Below are positions 7,819 to 13,951 of a stretch of DNA of 13,951 nucleotides, piece by piece; position 1 is the stretch's first letter, and each line of letters begins with the position of its first letter. The position numbers were made by a program, and so were the translations under genes. Under the pieces are notes generated by a model. The model saw only the letters and a list, made by a program, of their open reading frames with translations. It ran no database searches and had not been told where the DNA came from. The stretch comes from an uncultured Bacilli bacterium (GTDB lineage: Bacteria > Bacillota_I > Bacilli_A > RF39 > UBA660), in NCBI GenBank assembly GCA_910586195.1, contig CAJUHO010000033.1:1-13951 (forward strand), in the 5' to 3' direction.

Positions 7819-7848
7819 TGAACAAAATATAACAAATTACATATTCTA
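7819..7848 (+). promoter_or_regulatory. Possible promoter of the tiny membrane protein gene
   Basis: Two readings are possible. A weak sigma-A pair is TGAACA (7819-7824) and TATTCT (7842-7847) with a 17-nt spacer, each 4 of 6. Alternatively CATATTCTA (7840-7848) matches the CATAnnnTA -10 of the late sporulation factors sigma-E and sigma-K, with AC at 7822-7823. Neither is strong. The second reading is of interest because the downstream protein resembles a sporulation-associated family. Confidence 0.3.
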
Positions 7849-7877
7849 TAGTAGATTAAATAAAAGGAGGCTAGATT

Positions 7878-8054
7878 ATGTATTATTATGGTGGAGGCTC
7901 ATGCGGTTGCGGAGGCAATACTCCAAACTACCAAATGCCATATTATCCAACATATGGATGTGGATGCAATAATAACAACAACTCAACTTATGCCATTATT
8001 TTAGTATTATTTATTTTATTAGTAATTGTGATTGGAACTCGTTTTGTTGGTTAA
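7878..8054 (+). CDS. Tiny Gly/Tyr/Cys-rich membrane protein, YjcZ-like
   Basis: A 58-residue protein with an ideal Shine-Dalgarno (AAAAGGAGG at 7862-7870, 7 nt before the ATG) and a dedicated terminator 15 nt after the stop. The N-terminus starts MYYYGGGSCGCGG and is rich in Tyr and Gly. Cysteines 9/11 and 28/30 form two CGC motifs. A run of five Asn (31-35) leads into one transmembrane helix (about 38-53, AIILVLFILLVIVIG), then TRFVG. The layout and the helix wording resemble the YjcZ-family small sporulation proteins of Bacillaceae (Gly/Tyr-rich head, ALIVVLFILLIIVG-like tail). The paired CGC motifs are not something I recall from that family. Function is unknown; metal binding, disulfide cross-linking or a spore/envelope structural role are guesses. 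Translation signals make it a real gene. Confidence 0.8.
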   Translation: MYYYGGGSCGCGGNTPNYQMPYYPTYGCGCNNNNNSTYAIILVLFILLVIVIGTRFVG

Positions 8055-8069
8055 GTAATTTAATAAATT

Positions 8070-8096
8070 GTCTTGCTTTACAGCAAGACTTTTTTT
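8070..8096 (+). terminator. Intrinsic terminator after the tiny membrane protein gene
   Basis: GTCTTGC (8070-8076) pairs perfectly with GCAAGAC (8083-8089) around the loop TTTACA, followed by seven T (8090-8096). It separates the tiny gene from def, which therefore needs its own promoter. Confidence 0.9.
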
Positions 8097-8106
8097 ATGG
8101 AAACTA

Positions 8107-8135
8107 TTTATTTTTTTTAATATTTTTGGTAAAAT
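8107..8135 (+). promoter_or_regulatory. Putative extended -10 promoter of def
   Basis: TGGTAAAAT at 8127-8135 is an extended -10 (TGn plus TAAAAT). The -35 position at 8107-8112 (TTTATT) is poor, as is usual for extended -10 promoters. It lies between the terminator at 8070-8096 and the def ribosome binding site, with a predicted start near 8142. Confidence 0.5.
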
Positions 8136-8157
8136 AAGTCCGTCGGTGGTGATAAAA

Positions 8158-8706
8158 ATGTTAAAAACAAAAGAAATTTTAGACGAAAAAGATAAAAGAT
8201 TAAGACAAATTAGTAAGGAAGTGGTTTTTCCACTTACAAAGGAAGATAAAAAGTTAATTCAAAAAATGATAGAATATCTAACTGATAGTCAAATTGAAGA
8301 AAAAGCTGAAAAATATGACTTACGTCCTGGAATGGGAATGGCTGCTATTCAGTTAGGCGTTGCTAAACGTTATTTCGTAGTAGTCCACGAAGTAGAAGAA
8401 GGCACCTTCGATACTTATGTTATTATTAATCCTAAAATTATTAGTAATTCAGAAGAGATGATTTATGTAGAACTTGGAGAAGGTTGTCTTTCTGTCAATC
8501 GTGACGTAGAGGGAATCGTTCCGAGATATGCTAGAGTAACTATAGAAGGTTATAATGAATTGGGTCAAAAAATCACAGTAAGAGGTCGCGAGGAACTGTC
8601 TATTGCCTTTCAACATGAACTTGATCACTTAGATGGTATCTTATTTACTGATCATATTGATAAAGATAACCCTTATGCAGGGGAAGAGTTATATAGAGCT
8701 ATTTAA
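8158..8706 (+). CDS. def: Peptide deformylase (type 2)
   Basis: Metalloenzyme that removes the N-formyl group from the initiator methionine of new proteins in the cytoplasm. The 182 residues show all three family motifs: GMAAIQ (60-65), EGCLSV (108-113) and QHELDH (152-157). Metal ligands Cys110, His153 and His157 and catalytic Glu154 are intact. EGCLSV and the extra residues between strands fit the Gram-positive type 2 class. The ATG at 8158-8160 is chosen because GGTGGTGA lies just upstream. A longer in-frame reading from a TTG at 8068 would begin upstream of and run through the terminator hairpin, and adds residues foreign to the family. The lipoprotein cyclophilin follows 40 nt later with no terminator between, so the two are probably cotranscribed. 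Confidence 0.95.
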   Translation: MLKTKEILDEKDKRLRQISKEVVFPLTKEDKKLIQKMIEYLTDSQIEEKAEKYDLRPGMGMAAIQLGVAKRYFVVVHEVEEGTFDTYVIINPKIISNSEEMIYVELGEGCLSVNRDVEGIVPRYARVTIEGYNELGQKITVRGREELSIAFQHELDHLDGILFTDHIDKDNPYAGEELYRAI

Positions 8707-8746
8707 ATACGTCCTTTTTAAATAAAAATTACAATGAGGTGAATTC

Positions 8747-9361
8747 ATGAAAAAACTAAAAATCATGGCAATTATCTTAATTGGCCTACTACTTTCTGGA
8801 TGTGAAGAGGAAAAACATAATACCCTAACTGGTCAATACAAAGTAGAAATCAATATCCAAGATTATGGTGTAATTAAAGCAACACTAGAAGCTGACAAGG
8901 CCCCTATTACAGTAAAAAATTTCTTAAAACTTGTAGATGAAAAATTTTATGATGGTCTTACCTTTCACCGCATTATAAAGGATTTTATGATACAAGGAGG
9001 AGATCCAAACGGAGATGGTACTGGTGGTAGCAAAAACACAATTGAAGGGGAATTTCTAAATAATGGAATTCAAAATAATATCTCTCATAAAAGAGGAGTA
9101 TTATCTATGGCCAGAAATGGGTACGATTATAATTCTGCTAGCAGTCAATTCTTCATCGTTCATAAGGATAGCCCTCACCTAGATGGAGATTATGCAGCAT
9201 TTGGATATGTAACAGAGGGAATGGATATTGTAGATAAAATTTGTAATGATGTTAAAGTAGAAGATGATAATGGTTTAGTACTAAGAGAAAACCAACCAAT
9301 TATTACATCTATTACACGAGAAAAAACAGAAAATAAAAAAGACAATGATAATTCAAAATAA
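8747..9361 (+). CDS. Lipoprotein peptidyl-prolyl cis-trans isomerase, cyclophilin type
   Basis: Surface-anchored foldase that isomerises Xaa-Pro bonds in exported proteins. The 204 residues start with a lipoprotein signal: basic MKKLK, a hydrophobic core and lipobox LSGC with Cys19 as the lipidation site. The cyclophilin domain (about 31-190) contains FHRI (catalytic Arg75), MIQGGDP (81-87), GVLSMAR (117-123), SQFFI (133-137) and HLDGDYAAFG (144-153). The usual drug-contacting Trp is replaced by Tyr149. The C-terminal tail is hydrophilic and Lys/Asp/Asn-rich. The ATG at 8747 has GAGGTGA upstream. The last codons form the left arm of the bidirectional terminator shared with the convergent GNAT gene. 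Confidence 0.92.
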   Translation: MKKLKIMAIILIGLLLSGCEEEKHNTLTGQYKVEINIQDYGVIKATLEADKAPITVKNFLKLVDEKFYDGLTFHRIIKDFMIQGGDPNGDGTGGSKNTIEGEFLNNGIQNNISHKRGVLSMARNGYDYNSASSQFFIVHKDSPHLDGDYAAFGYVTEGMDIVDKICNDVKVEDDNGLVLRENQPIITSITREKTENKKDNDNSK

Positions 9362-9379
9362 TATCATTGTTTTTATTTT
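9331..9379. terminator. Bidirectional terminator between convergent genes
   Basis: ACAATGATA (9342-9350) pairs perfectly with TATCATTGT (9362-9370), extended by a G-T pair and A-T pairs, around an 11-nt loop. T-rich DNA follows on the plus strand (9370-9379) and the A-run before 9341 provides it on the minus strand. The hairpin covers the last cyclophilin codons and touches the acetyltransferase stop at 9373-9375. Confidence 0.8.
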
Positions 9380-9789
9380 ATATCCTTTCGAAATAAGCAA
9401 CTCTCTCTCATCTCATATCCATTTTTTAAGTAAACGTGATGGGCAACTTCACGATAATTACTAGCAGTTAAATCAATATAATCTATATTTTCCTCTATGG
9501 CAATTTTTTCAACTTCTCGCAACAATTTACTAGCAATTCCTTTGTTTTGGAATTGTTTTTTTACACAAATATTATCTAAGTGAAAACTAATAAAATTTTC
9601 TACAAAGTTTTCTATCGTTCGTACTAAAATAACGCCAACTAATTGCTTCTCCATCTCTGCTATTAAAAAACGATTCTTATCATTTAAATTCTCTTGTATT
9701 TTTTTAATACTCGTATCAACAGGAAAAGATTCCTTTAAAAGTACTATAACTTTATCTATTTCATCTTCCCTAAGCCATCTTATCTTCAT
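9373..9789 (-). CDS. GNAT family N-acetyltransferase
   Basis: Small cytoplasmic acetyl-CoA-dependent acyltransferase of 138 residues, normal for a single GNAT domain. The acetyl-CoA binding motif QNKGIA (81-86) follows the central strand LDNICV (71-76). A second conserved region, HHVYLKNGYEMRE (117-129), forms the C-terminal part of the fold. The acceptor substrate cannot be told from the sequence; a metabolite, antibiotic or protein N-terminus are all possible. The ATG at 9787-9789 has AAGGAGA upstream, which overlaps the smc stop codon (9-nt gap), so it is translationally coupled to smc. That linkage may be only convenience of transcription. Confidence 0.85.
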   Translation of the reverse strand: MKIRWLREDEIDKVIVLLKESFPVDTSIKKIQENLNDKNRFLIAEMEKQLVGVILVRTIENFVENFISFHLDNICVKKQFQNKGIASKLLREVEKIAIEENIDYIDLTASNYREVAHHVYLKNGYEMRESCLFRKDIK

Positions 9790-9798
9790 AGACTCTCC

Positions 9799-12750
9799 TT
9801 AAATAATTTCAGCACGTTCATTTAATTTTACACTTACTAGTTTACTAACACCAGACTCTTGCATTGTAATCCCATACAACGTATCTGCATACTCCATTGT
9901 TTTCTGCTTATGTGTAATAATTAGGAATTGTGTTTTATTTTTATAATGATTTAAATATTTTCCAAATTCGGAAACGTTTGCCTCATCTAACGCTGCTTCT
10001 ACCTCGTCAAGTAAGCAAAAAGGAACTGTTCGAACATTCAAAATAGCAAATAGAAGACTAATCGCTGTTAATGTTTTTTCTCCACCAGATAGTAAACTAA
10101 TTGTTGTTAATTTTTTACCTGGAGGAGATGCCACAATTTCTATTCCTGTGGTCAATAAATCGGAAGGATTTGTCAATTTTAAATTGGCCTCTCCCCCTTT
10201 AAATAACTCTTTGAATACCTGTTTAAATTCTACTTCTATTGCCTGAAAAGTTGATAAAAATTCTTCTTTCATAACATCATCCATTTCATTCATAATCTCA
10301 AGCAATGTCTCCTCAGCATGTTGTAAATCATTCTTCTGTTTCAATAAAAATTCATAACGTGTAGAAATTCTCTCATATTCTTCTATTGCTAATAAATTTA
10401 CCATTCCTATTCTTTTGATATTCTTTTTATAAATATCTACCTTTTCACGGGCAATTTCCACTTCAATATCTAAATGATACGTCTCTTTTGCATGTTCATA
10501 TGTTAGCGAATACTCCTCATTTAAAACAAGTAACATATGATCTAGCTCTAAATCCAAACGATTTAAAAGAACATTCTTTTCCTGCACTGCTTTTTCTATC
10601 TCTCGAAGACGACTATTATGTAATTTTAGGGAAGCATTATCTTCTTCTATTTTTATTTTAAGATTAGCTATCTTTTGTGTTAAATTATTAATATCACTAT
10701 TCATTAATTCTTTTTGAGTTTTTTTATCATGATATTTTTTGATAAGTTCCTGTTCTTTTTCATCAAAAGAATGGTTAATCAAAGTCTGATAACTATCATA
10801 TTCTTGTTTATTAAATTCCTGCTTTTCTTCTAATTTTTGTATCTCATTTTTCTTCTTTTCATATCTTTCCTCTAATAACATACATTCTTTAGAAAAGTCA
10901 AATATCAGCTCTTCATAGTTATGAATTTCTCTATGTACCGATTCCATAGAATCTTCTATATTTTTTATCTGTTGCATGTTTTTTTCTAACTGCCATTTTG
11001 CCTGTTTTAATTGATGTTTTAGACTTATCACACTATTTGCTTGATTGTGAGATCCCCCTGACATAGAACCACCAACATGAACTACATCCCCTTCTAGTGT
11101 TACAATGCGATATCTAGCACTTACCTTTCCACTCAATCGATTAGCAGATGTAATATTTTTAGAAACCAGTGTTGTTCCAAGTTGATTTTCTACAATATTT
11201 TGATATTTTTTATCATATTTTACCAGATTACTCAATACATCAATAAAATCATCATCATTGCTAATTCGTTGTAATATCTTATCATCTATAGAACGTCCTT
11301 TAATTACTGTTAAAGGAAAAAATGTTGCTCTTCCCAACCTTTTTTCTTTCAAATAAGAAATAGCTTGAATAGAGGATTGCTCATCCTTGGTAATAATAAA
11401 ATGCCTACTGGACTGAATCGCTACATCTAATGCTTTCTCATACTGACTATCAATACTTAAAATATTACCAATAGTATTATAAATTCCTTCTAATGTTGGC
11501 GCCTTTAAAATAGAACGTACACTATTTGGGATATTGCCTCCAGCGTCTAGTTCCATTTGAAGAGTTTTCATCTTCTGTTCTAGCACACTATTATCACGAT
11601 TTATTTTTAAATAATCTTGATTATAGAGATTTTTCTTTTGATTTAATTTTTCCAATTGTTCTTGTAAGTCTTTTGATTCTTCTGTTTTTTTATGTAGATT
11701 TTCTTCTAAACTATGAAAATCTTCTTTTGCCACTACTAAAGAAGTTTCAACTTGACCTTTCTCTTCTAATAAATTTCGAATCTTTTTTCTTGTGGTATCT
11801 TCGTCTGCATTATTACTACGTTCTTTTAATAACATTCTCTCACTATTTAATTTTTCTACTTCTTCTGTTATTTGTATTAATAGGTTAGTTTGTAAAGATA
11901 ATTCTTTTTCTAGTTTTTCTAATGTATTTTTATCTTCAATAGATTTGGAATCTGTCCTAGAAGTATCTACCTGTAAAGATACAATCTCTTCTTCCAACTT
12001 TTGCTTTTCCTCTTTCATATTTTCTATTTTTAAGGAATTATTTTCAATATCATATGCTAAAAGCGCCACTTCATATTTTTCTAAGCCTTTTTTATTCTCT
12101 AAATATTCTTTTGCTTTTTCACTTTGCTCTTTTAATGGATTTACCTGTACTTCTAGTTCGGCAATAATATCGTCAACACGATCAATATTATTATGAGTAC
12201 GATCTAATTTTCGAAGTGCCTCTTCTTTACGTTTTTTATACTTTAAAATTCCTGCTGCCTCTTCAAATATAAGGCGTCTATCATAGGAAGAATGACTTAA
12301 AATCTTTTGCACTTCTCCTTGCGAAATAATATTAAAGGATTCTCGCCCTACACCACTATCCATAAATAAATTAGTAATATCTTTTAAACGACATTTTTCG
12401 TTATTTAGAAAATACTCATTTTCTCCACTACGATACACTTTACGTTTAATAGAAATCTCATTATAACTAATATTTAGGTAATGATCACTATTATCAAAAA
12501 TAAGTTCAACAGATGCTACATTTAATGGATTACGACTTTTACTACCAGAAAAAATAACATCTGTCATGGCACCATCTCCACGAAGAGATTTTACAGATTG
12601 CTCTCCTAGAACCCAACGAACAGCATCTACAATATTACTCTTCCCACTACCATTAGGTCCAACAATACATGTAATCTTATCATCTAATTTAATATCAAGC
12701 TTATCTGCAAATGATTTAAAACCACTAGTTACAATCTCTTTCAAATACAT
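9799..12750 (-). CDS. smc: Chromosome segregation protein SMC, short-armed form
   Basis: ATPase of the condensin complex that compacts and separates chromosomes, normally with ScpA and ScpB (not in this window). The 983 residues contain the N-terminal head with Walker A GPNGSGKS (31-38) and Q-loop SQGEV (143-147), a coiled coil (about 170-400), and a hinge (about 405-566) ending in GGSMSGG. The second coiled coil (about 570-810) leads to the C-terminal head with signature LLSGGEKTL (886-894), Walker B FCLLDEVEAALDE (911-923) and switch His in ITHKQKTM (945-952). All ATPase elements are intact. The length is about 200 below B. subtilis SMC (1186) and near the about 980 of mycoplasma SMC/P115; the loss is in the arms. 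The ATG has AAGGTGAT upstream. No rnc gene precedes it, unlike in Bacillus. Confidence 0.95.
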   Translation of the reverse strand: MYLKEIVTSGFKSFADKLDIKLDDKITCIVGPNGSGKSNIVDAVRWVLGEQSVKSLRGDGAMTDVIFSGSKSRNPLNVASVELIFDNSDHYLNISYNEISIKRKVYRSGENEYFLNNEKCRLKDITNLFMDSGVGRESFNIISQGEVQKILSHSSYDRRLIFEEAAGILKYKKRKEEALRKLDRTHNNIDRVDDIIAELEVQVNPLKEQSEKAKEYLENKKGLEKYEVALLAYDIENNSLKIENMKEEKQKLEEEIVSLQVDTSRTDSKSIEDKNTLEKLEKELSLQTNLLIQITEEVEKLNSERMLLKERSNNADEDTTRKKIRNLLEEKGQVETSLVVAKEDFHSLEENLHKKTEESKDLQEQLEKLNQKKNLYNQDYLKINRDNSVLEQKMKTLQMELDAGGNIPNSVRSILKAPTLEGIYNTIGNILSIDSQYEKALDVAIQSSRHFIITKDEQSSIQAISYLKEKRLGRATFFPLTVIKGRSIDDKILQRISNDDDFIDVLSNLVKYDKKYQNIVENQLGTTLVSKNITSANRLSGKVSARYRIVTLEGDVVHVGGSMSGGSHNQANSVISLKHQLKQAKWQLEKNMQQIKNIEDSMESVHREIHNYEELIFDFSKECMLLEERYEKKKNEIQKLEEKQEFNKQEYDSYQTLINHSFDEKEQELIKKYHDKKTQKELMNSDINNLTQKIANLKIKIEEDNASLKLHNSRLREIEKAVQEKNVLLNRLDLELDHMLLVLNEEYSLTYEHAKETYHLDIEVEIAREKVDIYKKNIKRIGMVNLLAIEEYERISTRYEFLLKQKNDLQHAEETLLEIMNEMDDVMKEEFLSTFQAIEVEFKQVFKELFKGGEANLKLTNPSDLLTTGIEIVASPPGKKLTTISLLSGGEKTLTAISLLFAILNVRTVPFCLLDEVEAALDEANVSEFGKYLNHYKNKTQFLIITHKQKTMEYADTLYGITMQESGVSKLVSVKLNERAEII

Positions 12751-12791
12751 ACTATCACCTTACTATTTTTAAGAATTTTTATCCTATAAAG

Positions 12792-12800
12792 ATTATAGCA
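12792..12800 (-). promoter_or_regulatory. Extended -10 promoter proximal to smc
   Basis: The minus strand reads TGCTATAAT at 12800-12792, a perfect extended -10. The -35 position, TAGAGT at 12820-12815 (17-nt spacer), matches only 3 of 6, which an extended -10 tolerates. The predicted start near 12785 gives a leader of about 35 nt with the AAGGTGAT ribosome binding site. Confidence 0.55.
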
Positions 12801-12937
12801 CGTTTTTTGTAGATACTCTAGTAATTTAATGTAGCAATAAACGGATAATAAATAACTAAAAAGCTAGGTAGCTGAAAAGATTAACCGAAAAGAACACGAG
12901 GTATCACTTTCTCTTTTATAATAAGTTTTTTTGAAAC

Positions 12938-12966
12938 TTGACTCTTTATATAGCTAAATTTATTAT
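12938..12966 (+). promoter_or_regulatory. Opposing promoter-like sequence
   Basis: The plus strand reads TTGACT (12938-12943), a 17-nt spacer, then TATTAT (12961-12966), each 5 of 6. It overlaps the minus-strand promoter almost completely, and TTGAC/GTCAA form the outer ends of both. Any transcript would head into 13107 and be antisense to the SUMF1-like gene. AT-rich composition lowers confidence. Confidence 0.28.
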
Positions 12967-12973
12967 CTGTCAA
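12945..12973 (-). promoter_or_regulatory. Consensus-like sigma-A promoter upstream of smc
   Basis: The minus strand reads TTGACA (12973-12968), a 17-nt spacer, then TATAAA (12950-12945): a perfect -35, a 5 of 6 -10 and optimal spacing. Transcription would begin near 12938 and run through about 190 nt of leader into smc, or produce a short RNA. Confidence 0.5.
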
Positions 12974-13106
12974 ACTTTGTCTCTTTTTATTTCTACTTTT
13001 ACCTTTTGACAATTTCTGAATCACCTATTTTTCTCTTTATCCTTTTATCCGATATTTTCTTACTTGATTATATTTTTCAAAACTTCTAAATTCTCTAACA
13101 AGATAA

Positions 13107-13951
13107 CTATGTCGCACTCAGCACAAGACGGAACGATTCAAGACTATTAGCATCACCGTAGCTGTAGCCCAAAAAGAAAATACCAGCAGACGAATTGTCT
13201 GCGCTACGACCGCTACGCACAGACCATGCAAATTGTGCTGTTACCATCGTTGTATAATCTCCATACCAACTTGCTGTCTCATTTAAGGCATGTGTTGTAC
13301 ATGATTTTCCTTTACACGCTGTTAGTGGATCACTACTTTCATAAAAATCATAATACTTATCTTCTAGAAAGCTCTTTCCTGTAAAATTTGTCCCATTTTG
13401 AAGAAGTCCTGTATAACCTGAATTGGCTGTCGTACTCATTCCCGAATGTCTTTCTCCTCCAGGTGCATAATCTCCCATCATATACTCCCAAGCACCACCT
13501 GACATATCATAAATTCCATATATCGTTCCTGTCGTTGATGCTCCCGTTCCTTTAGGAGACTTTTCATATGTATATTGACATCCATAATCCGTATTTCCAT
13601 TACTTGGTACACCATAACTACAGCCTGTTATAAACTCATTTGACTTATTCTGATATATCTCTTTATTCGCTCCACTATAATTCTTATTTCCCAGTTTTCC
13701 ATACCTACTTTGGGAAAGATAGGAGGCTAGCGCCCATTCACTATTCTTCATCGCATGGGAATCTAACTTGTTCGTACTAAACCCATAGCGATTCCCATTC
13801 TTTGTTACATTTCTTCCAACTTCGGCTATATTGGCGACCTGTATTCCTCTCCAGCTTGTTACATTTGGCTTTATCATCGCATCTAGGTTTGTGACGTTTC
13901 CTCCGCCATTTGTAGCAGTAGGACTTGAACTACTTGTCTCAAACTTTCCTA
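13107..13951 (-). CDS. SUMF1 / formylglycine-generating-enzyme-like domain protein, C-terminal part
   Basis: The frame is open to the window edge, so the N-terminus is missing; 280 residues are visible. The Met at 13877 is internal: it has no nearby ribosome binding site and the upstream residues (GKFETSSSSPTATNGGG) continue the domain. The FGE/SUMF1-like signatures are GKFETSSS (like the gkyEVT opening of that fold), MSGGAWEYMMG (like DMSGNVWEWV) and a C-terminal WSVRSGRSAD ... ESFRLVLSAT (like the RGGSW ... GFR ending). The catalytic cysteines of true formylglycine-generating enzyme are not evident near that ending, so it is probably a non-enzymatic binding or surface domain. It is rich in Ser, Thr, Gly, Asn and Tyr, as extracellular proteins often are. 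Base composition is less AT-rich than in neighbouring genes. I recall similar domains joined to pilin-like N-termini in gut Bacillota, but that part is not visible here. Confidence 0.7.
   Translation of the reverse strand, partial: GKFETSSSSPTATNGGGNVTNLDAMIKPNVTSWRGIQVANIAEVGRNVTKNGNRYGFSTNKLDSHAMKNSEWALASYLSQSRYGKLGNKNYSGANKEIYQNKSNEFITGCSYGVPSNGNTDYGCQYTYEKSPKGTGASTTGTIYGIYDMSGGAWEYMMGDYAPGGERHSGMSTTANSGYTGLLQNGTNFTGKSFLEDKYYDFYESSDPLTACKGKSCTTHALNETASWYGDYTTMVTAQFAWSVRSGRSADNSSAGIFFLGYSYGDANSLESFRLVLSAT

Larger units (their letters stand above)
12751..13106. other. 356-base intergenic region upstream of smc
   Basis: No protein-coding frame is supported. There is essentially no ATG on either strand that opens a usable frame; the only plus-strand ATG inside it, near 12829, is followed at once by TAG. 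Contents are the smc-proximal promoter at 12792-12800, a face-to-face promoter pair at 12938-12973, a weak hairpin at 12923-12939 without a T-run, and AGCTA-GG-TAGCT at 12862-12873. About 12975-13075 is strongly pyrimidine-rich on the plus strand. No clear terminator follows the gene ending at 13107. An untranslated small RNA is possible but not demonstrable. Confidence 0.5.

Noticed and set aside
8068..8157. Longer N-terminus for peptide deformylase starting at a TTG
   Set aside because: The extension reads through a perfect terminator hairpin and T-run, encodes an atypical hydrophobic sequence, and the ATG at 8158 has a good ribosome binding site.
11526..12772. Three plus-strand open frames (11526-11888, 11792-12196, 12566-12772) opposite smc
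   Set aside because: They are antisense to conserved SMC coiled-coil and head sequence, have low-complexity composition and no proper ribosome binding sites.
12923..12939. Hairpin AAGTTT...AAACTT as a terminator
   Set aside because: Short, AT-only-rich stem with no T-run after it on either strand.
13875..13877. ATG as the start of the SUMF1-like gene
   Set aside because: No suitably spaced Shine-Dalgarno, and the same frame stays open to the window edge with family-like residues.
1..13951. CRISPR array, insertion sequence, tRNA or rRNA, prophage or defence cassette
   Set aside because: No regularly spaced repeats, transposase or integrase motifs, RNA-gene folds or known defence protein domains were seen.

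Overview
The window comes from an AT-rich, low-GC Gram-positive bacterium. Purine-rich Shine-Dalgarno sequences lie close ahead of nearly every start, genes form tight same-strand runs, and terminators are hairpins followed by T-runs. The gene content (SEDS glycosyltransferase, Ddl, MurF, ComEA/ComEC, SMC) fits Bacillota, class Bacilli. The SMC protein is only 983 residues, close to the short SMC (P115) of mycoplasmas and about 200 residues below that of Bacillus subtilis. This suggests a walled lineage near the Mollicutes, such as uncultured gut RF39-type Bacilli. TGG is used for Trp and TGA acts as a stop, so the code is standard. The taxonomic placement is inference.

Layout. (1) 102-3674, minus strand: an alpha/beta hydrolase, a membrane-anchored MurF-type ligase and D-Ala-D-Ala ligase form a compact operon. 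It is closed by a bidirectional terminator at 57-91. (2) 3814-7737, minus strand: ftsW, comEA and comEC form a second run, in which comEC starts at a TTG codon inside the comEA 3' end. (3) 7738-7877 is a divergent promoter region with a perfect 8-bp dyad. It leads rightward into a 58-codon gene (7878-8054) for a tiny Gly/Tyr/Cys-rich membrane protein resembling the YjcZ family, with its own strong terminator. (4) 8158-9361, plus strand: peptide deformylase and a lipoprotein cyclophilin. (5) 9373-12750, minus strand: a GNAT acetyltransferase downstream of smc. The two runs in (4) and (5) converge on a shared bidirectional terminator that overlaps the end of the cyclophilin gene. (6) 12751-13106 has no gene but holds a promoter next to smc and a face-to-face pair of consensus-like promoters. 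(7) 13107-13951, minus strand: the C-terminal part of a formylglycine-generating-enzyme-like (SUMF1-fold) protein, cut by the window edge and visibly richer in GC than its neighbours.

Functionally this is mostly housekeeping: cell wall precursor synthesis (Ddl makes the D-Ala-D-Ala that MurF adds), septal glycan polymerisation (FtsW), DNA uptake (ComEA/ComEC), N-terminal protein maturation (Def), extracytoplasmic folding (cyclophilin) and chromosome organisation (SMC). I did not see a clear new defence or mobile system. The most unusual items are the tiny membrane protein gene, the membrane-tethered MurF lacking its usual N-terminal domain, the short-armed SMC, the SUMF1-like fragment and the promoter-dense gap upstream of smc.
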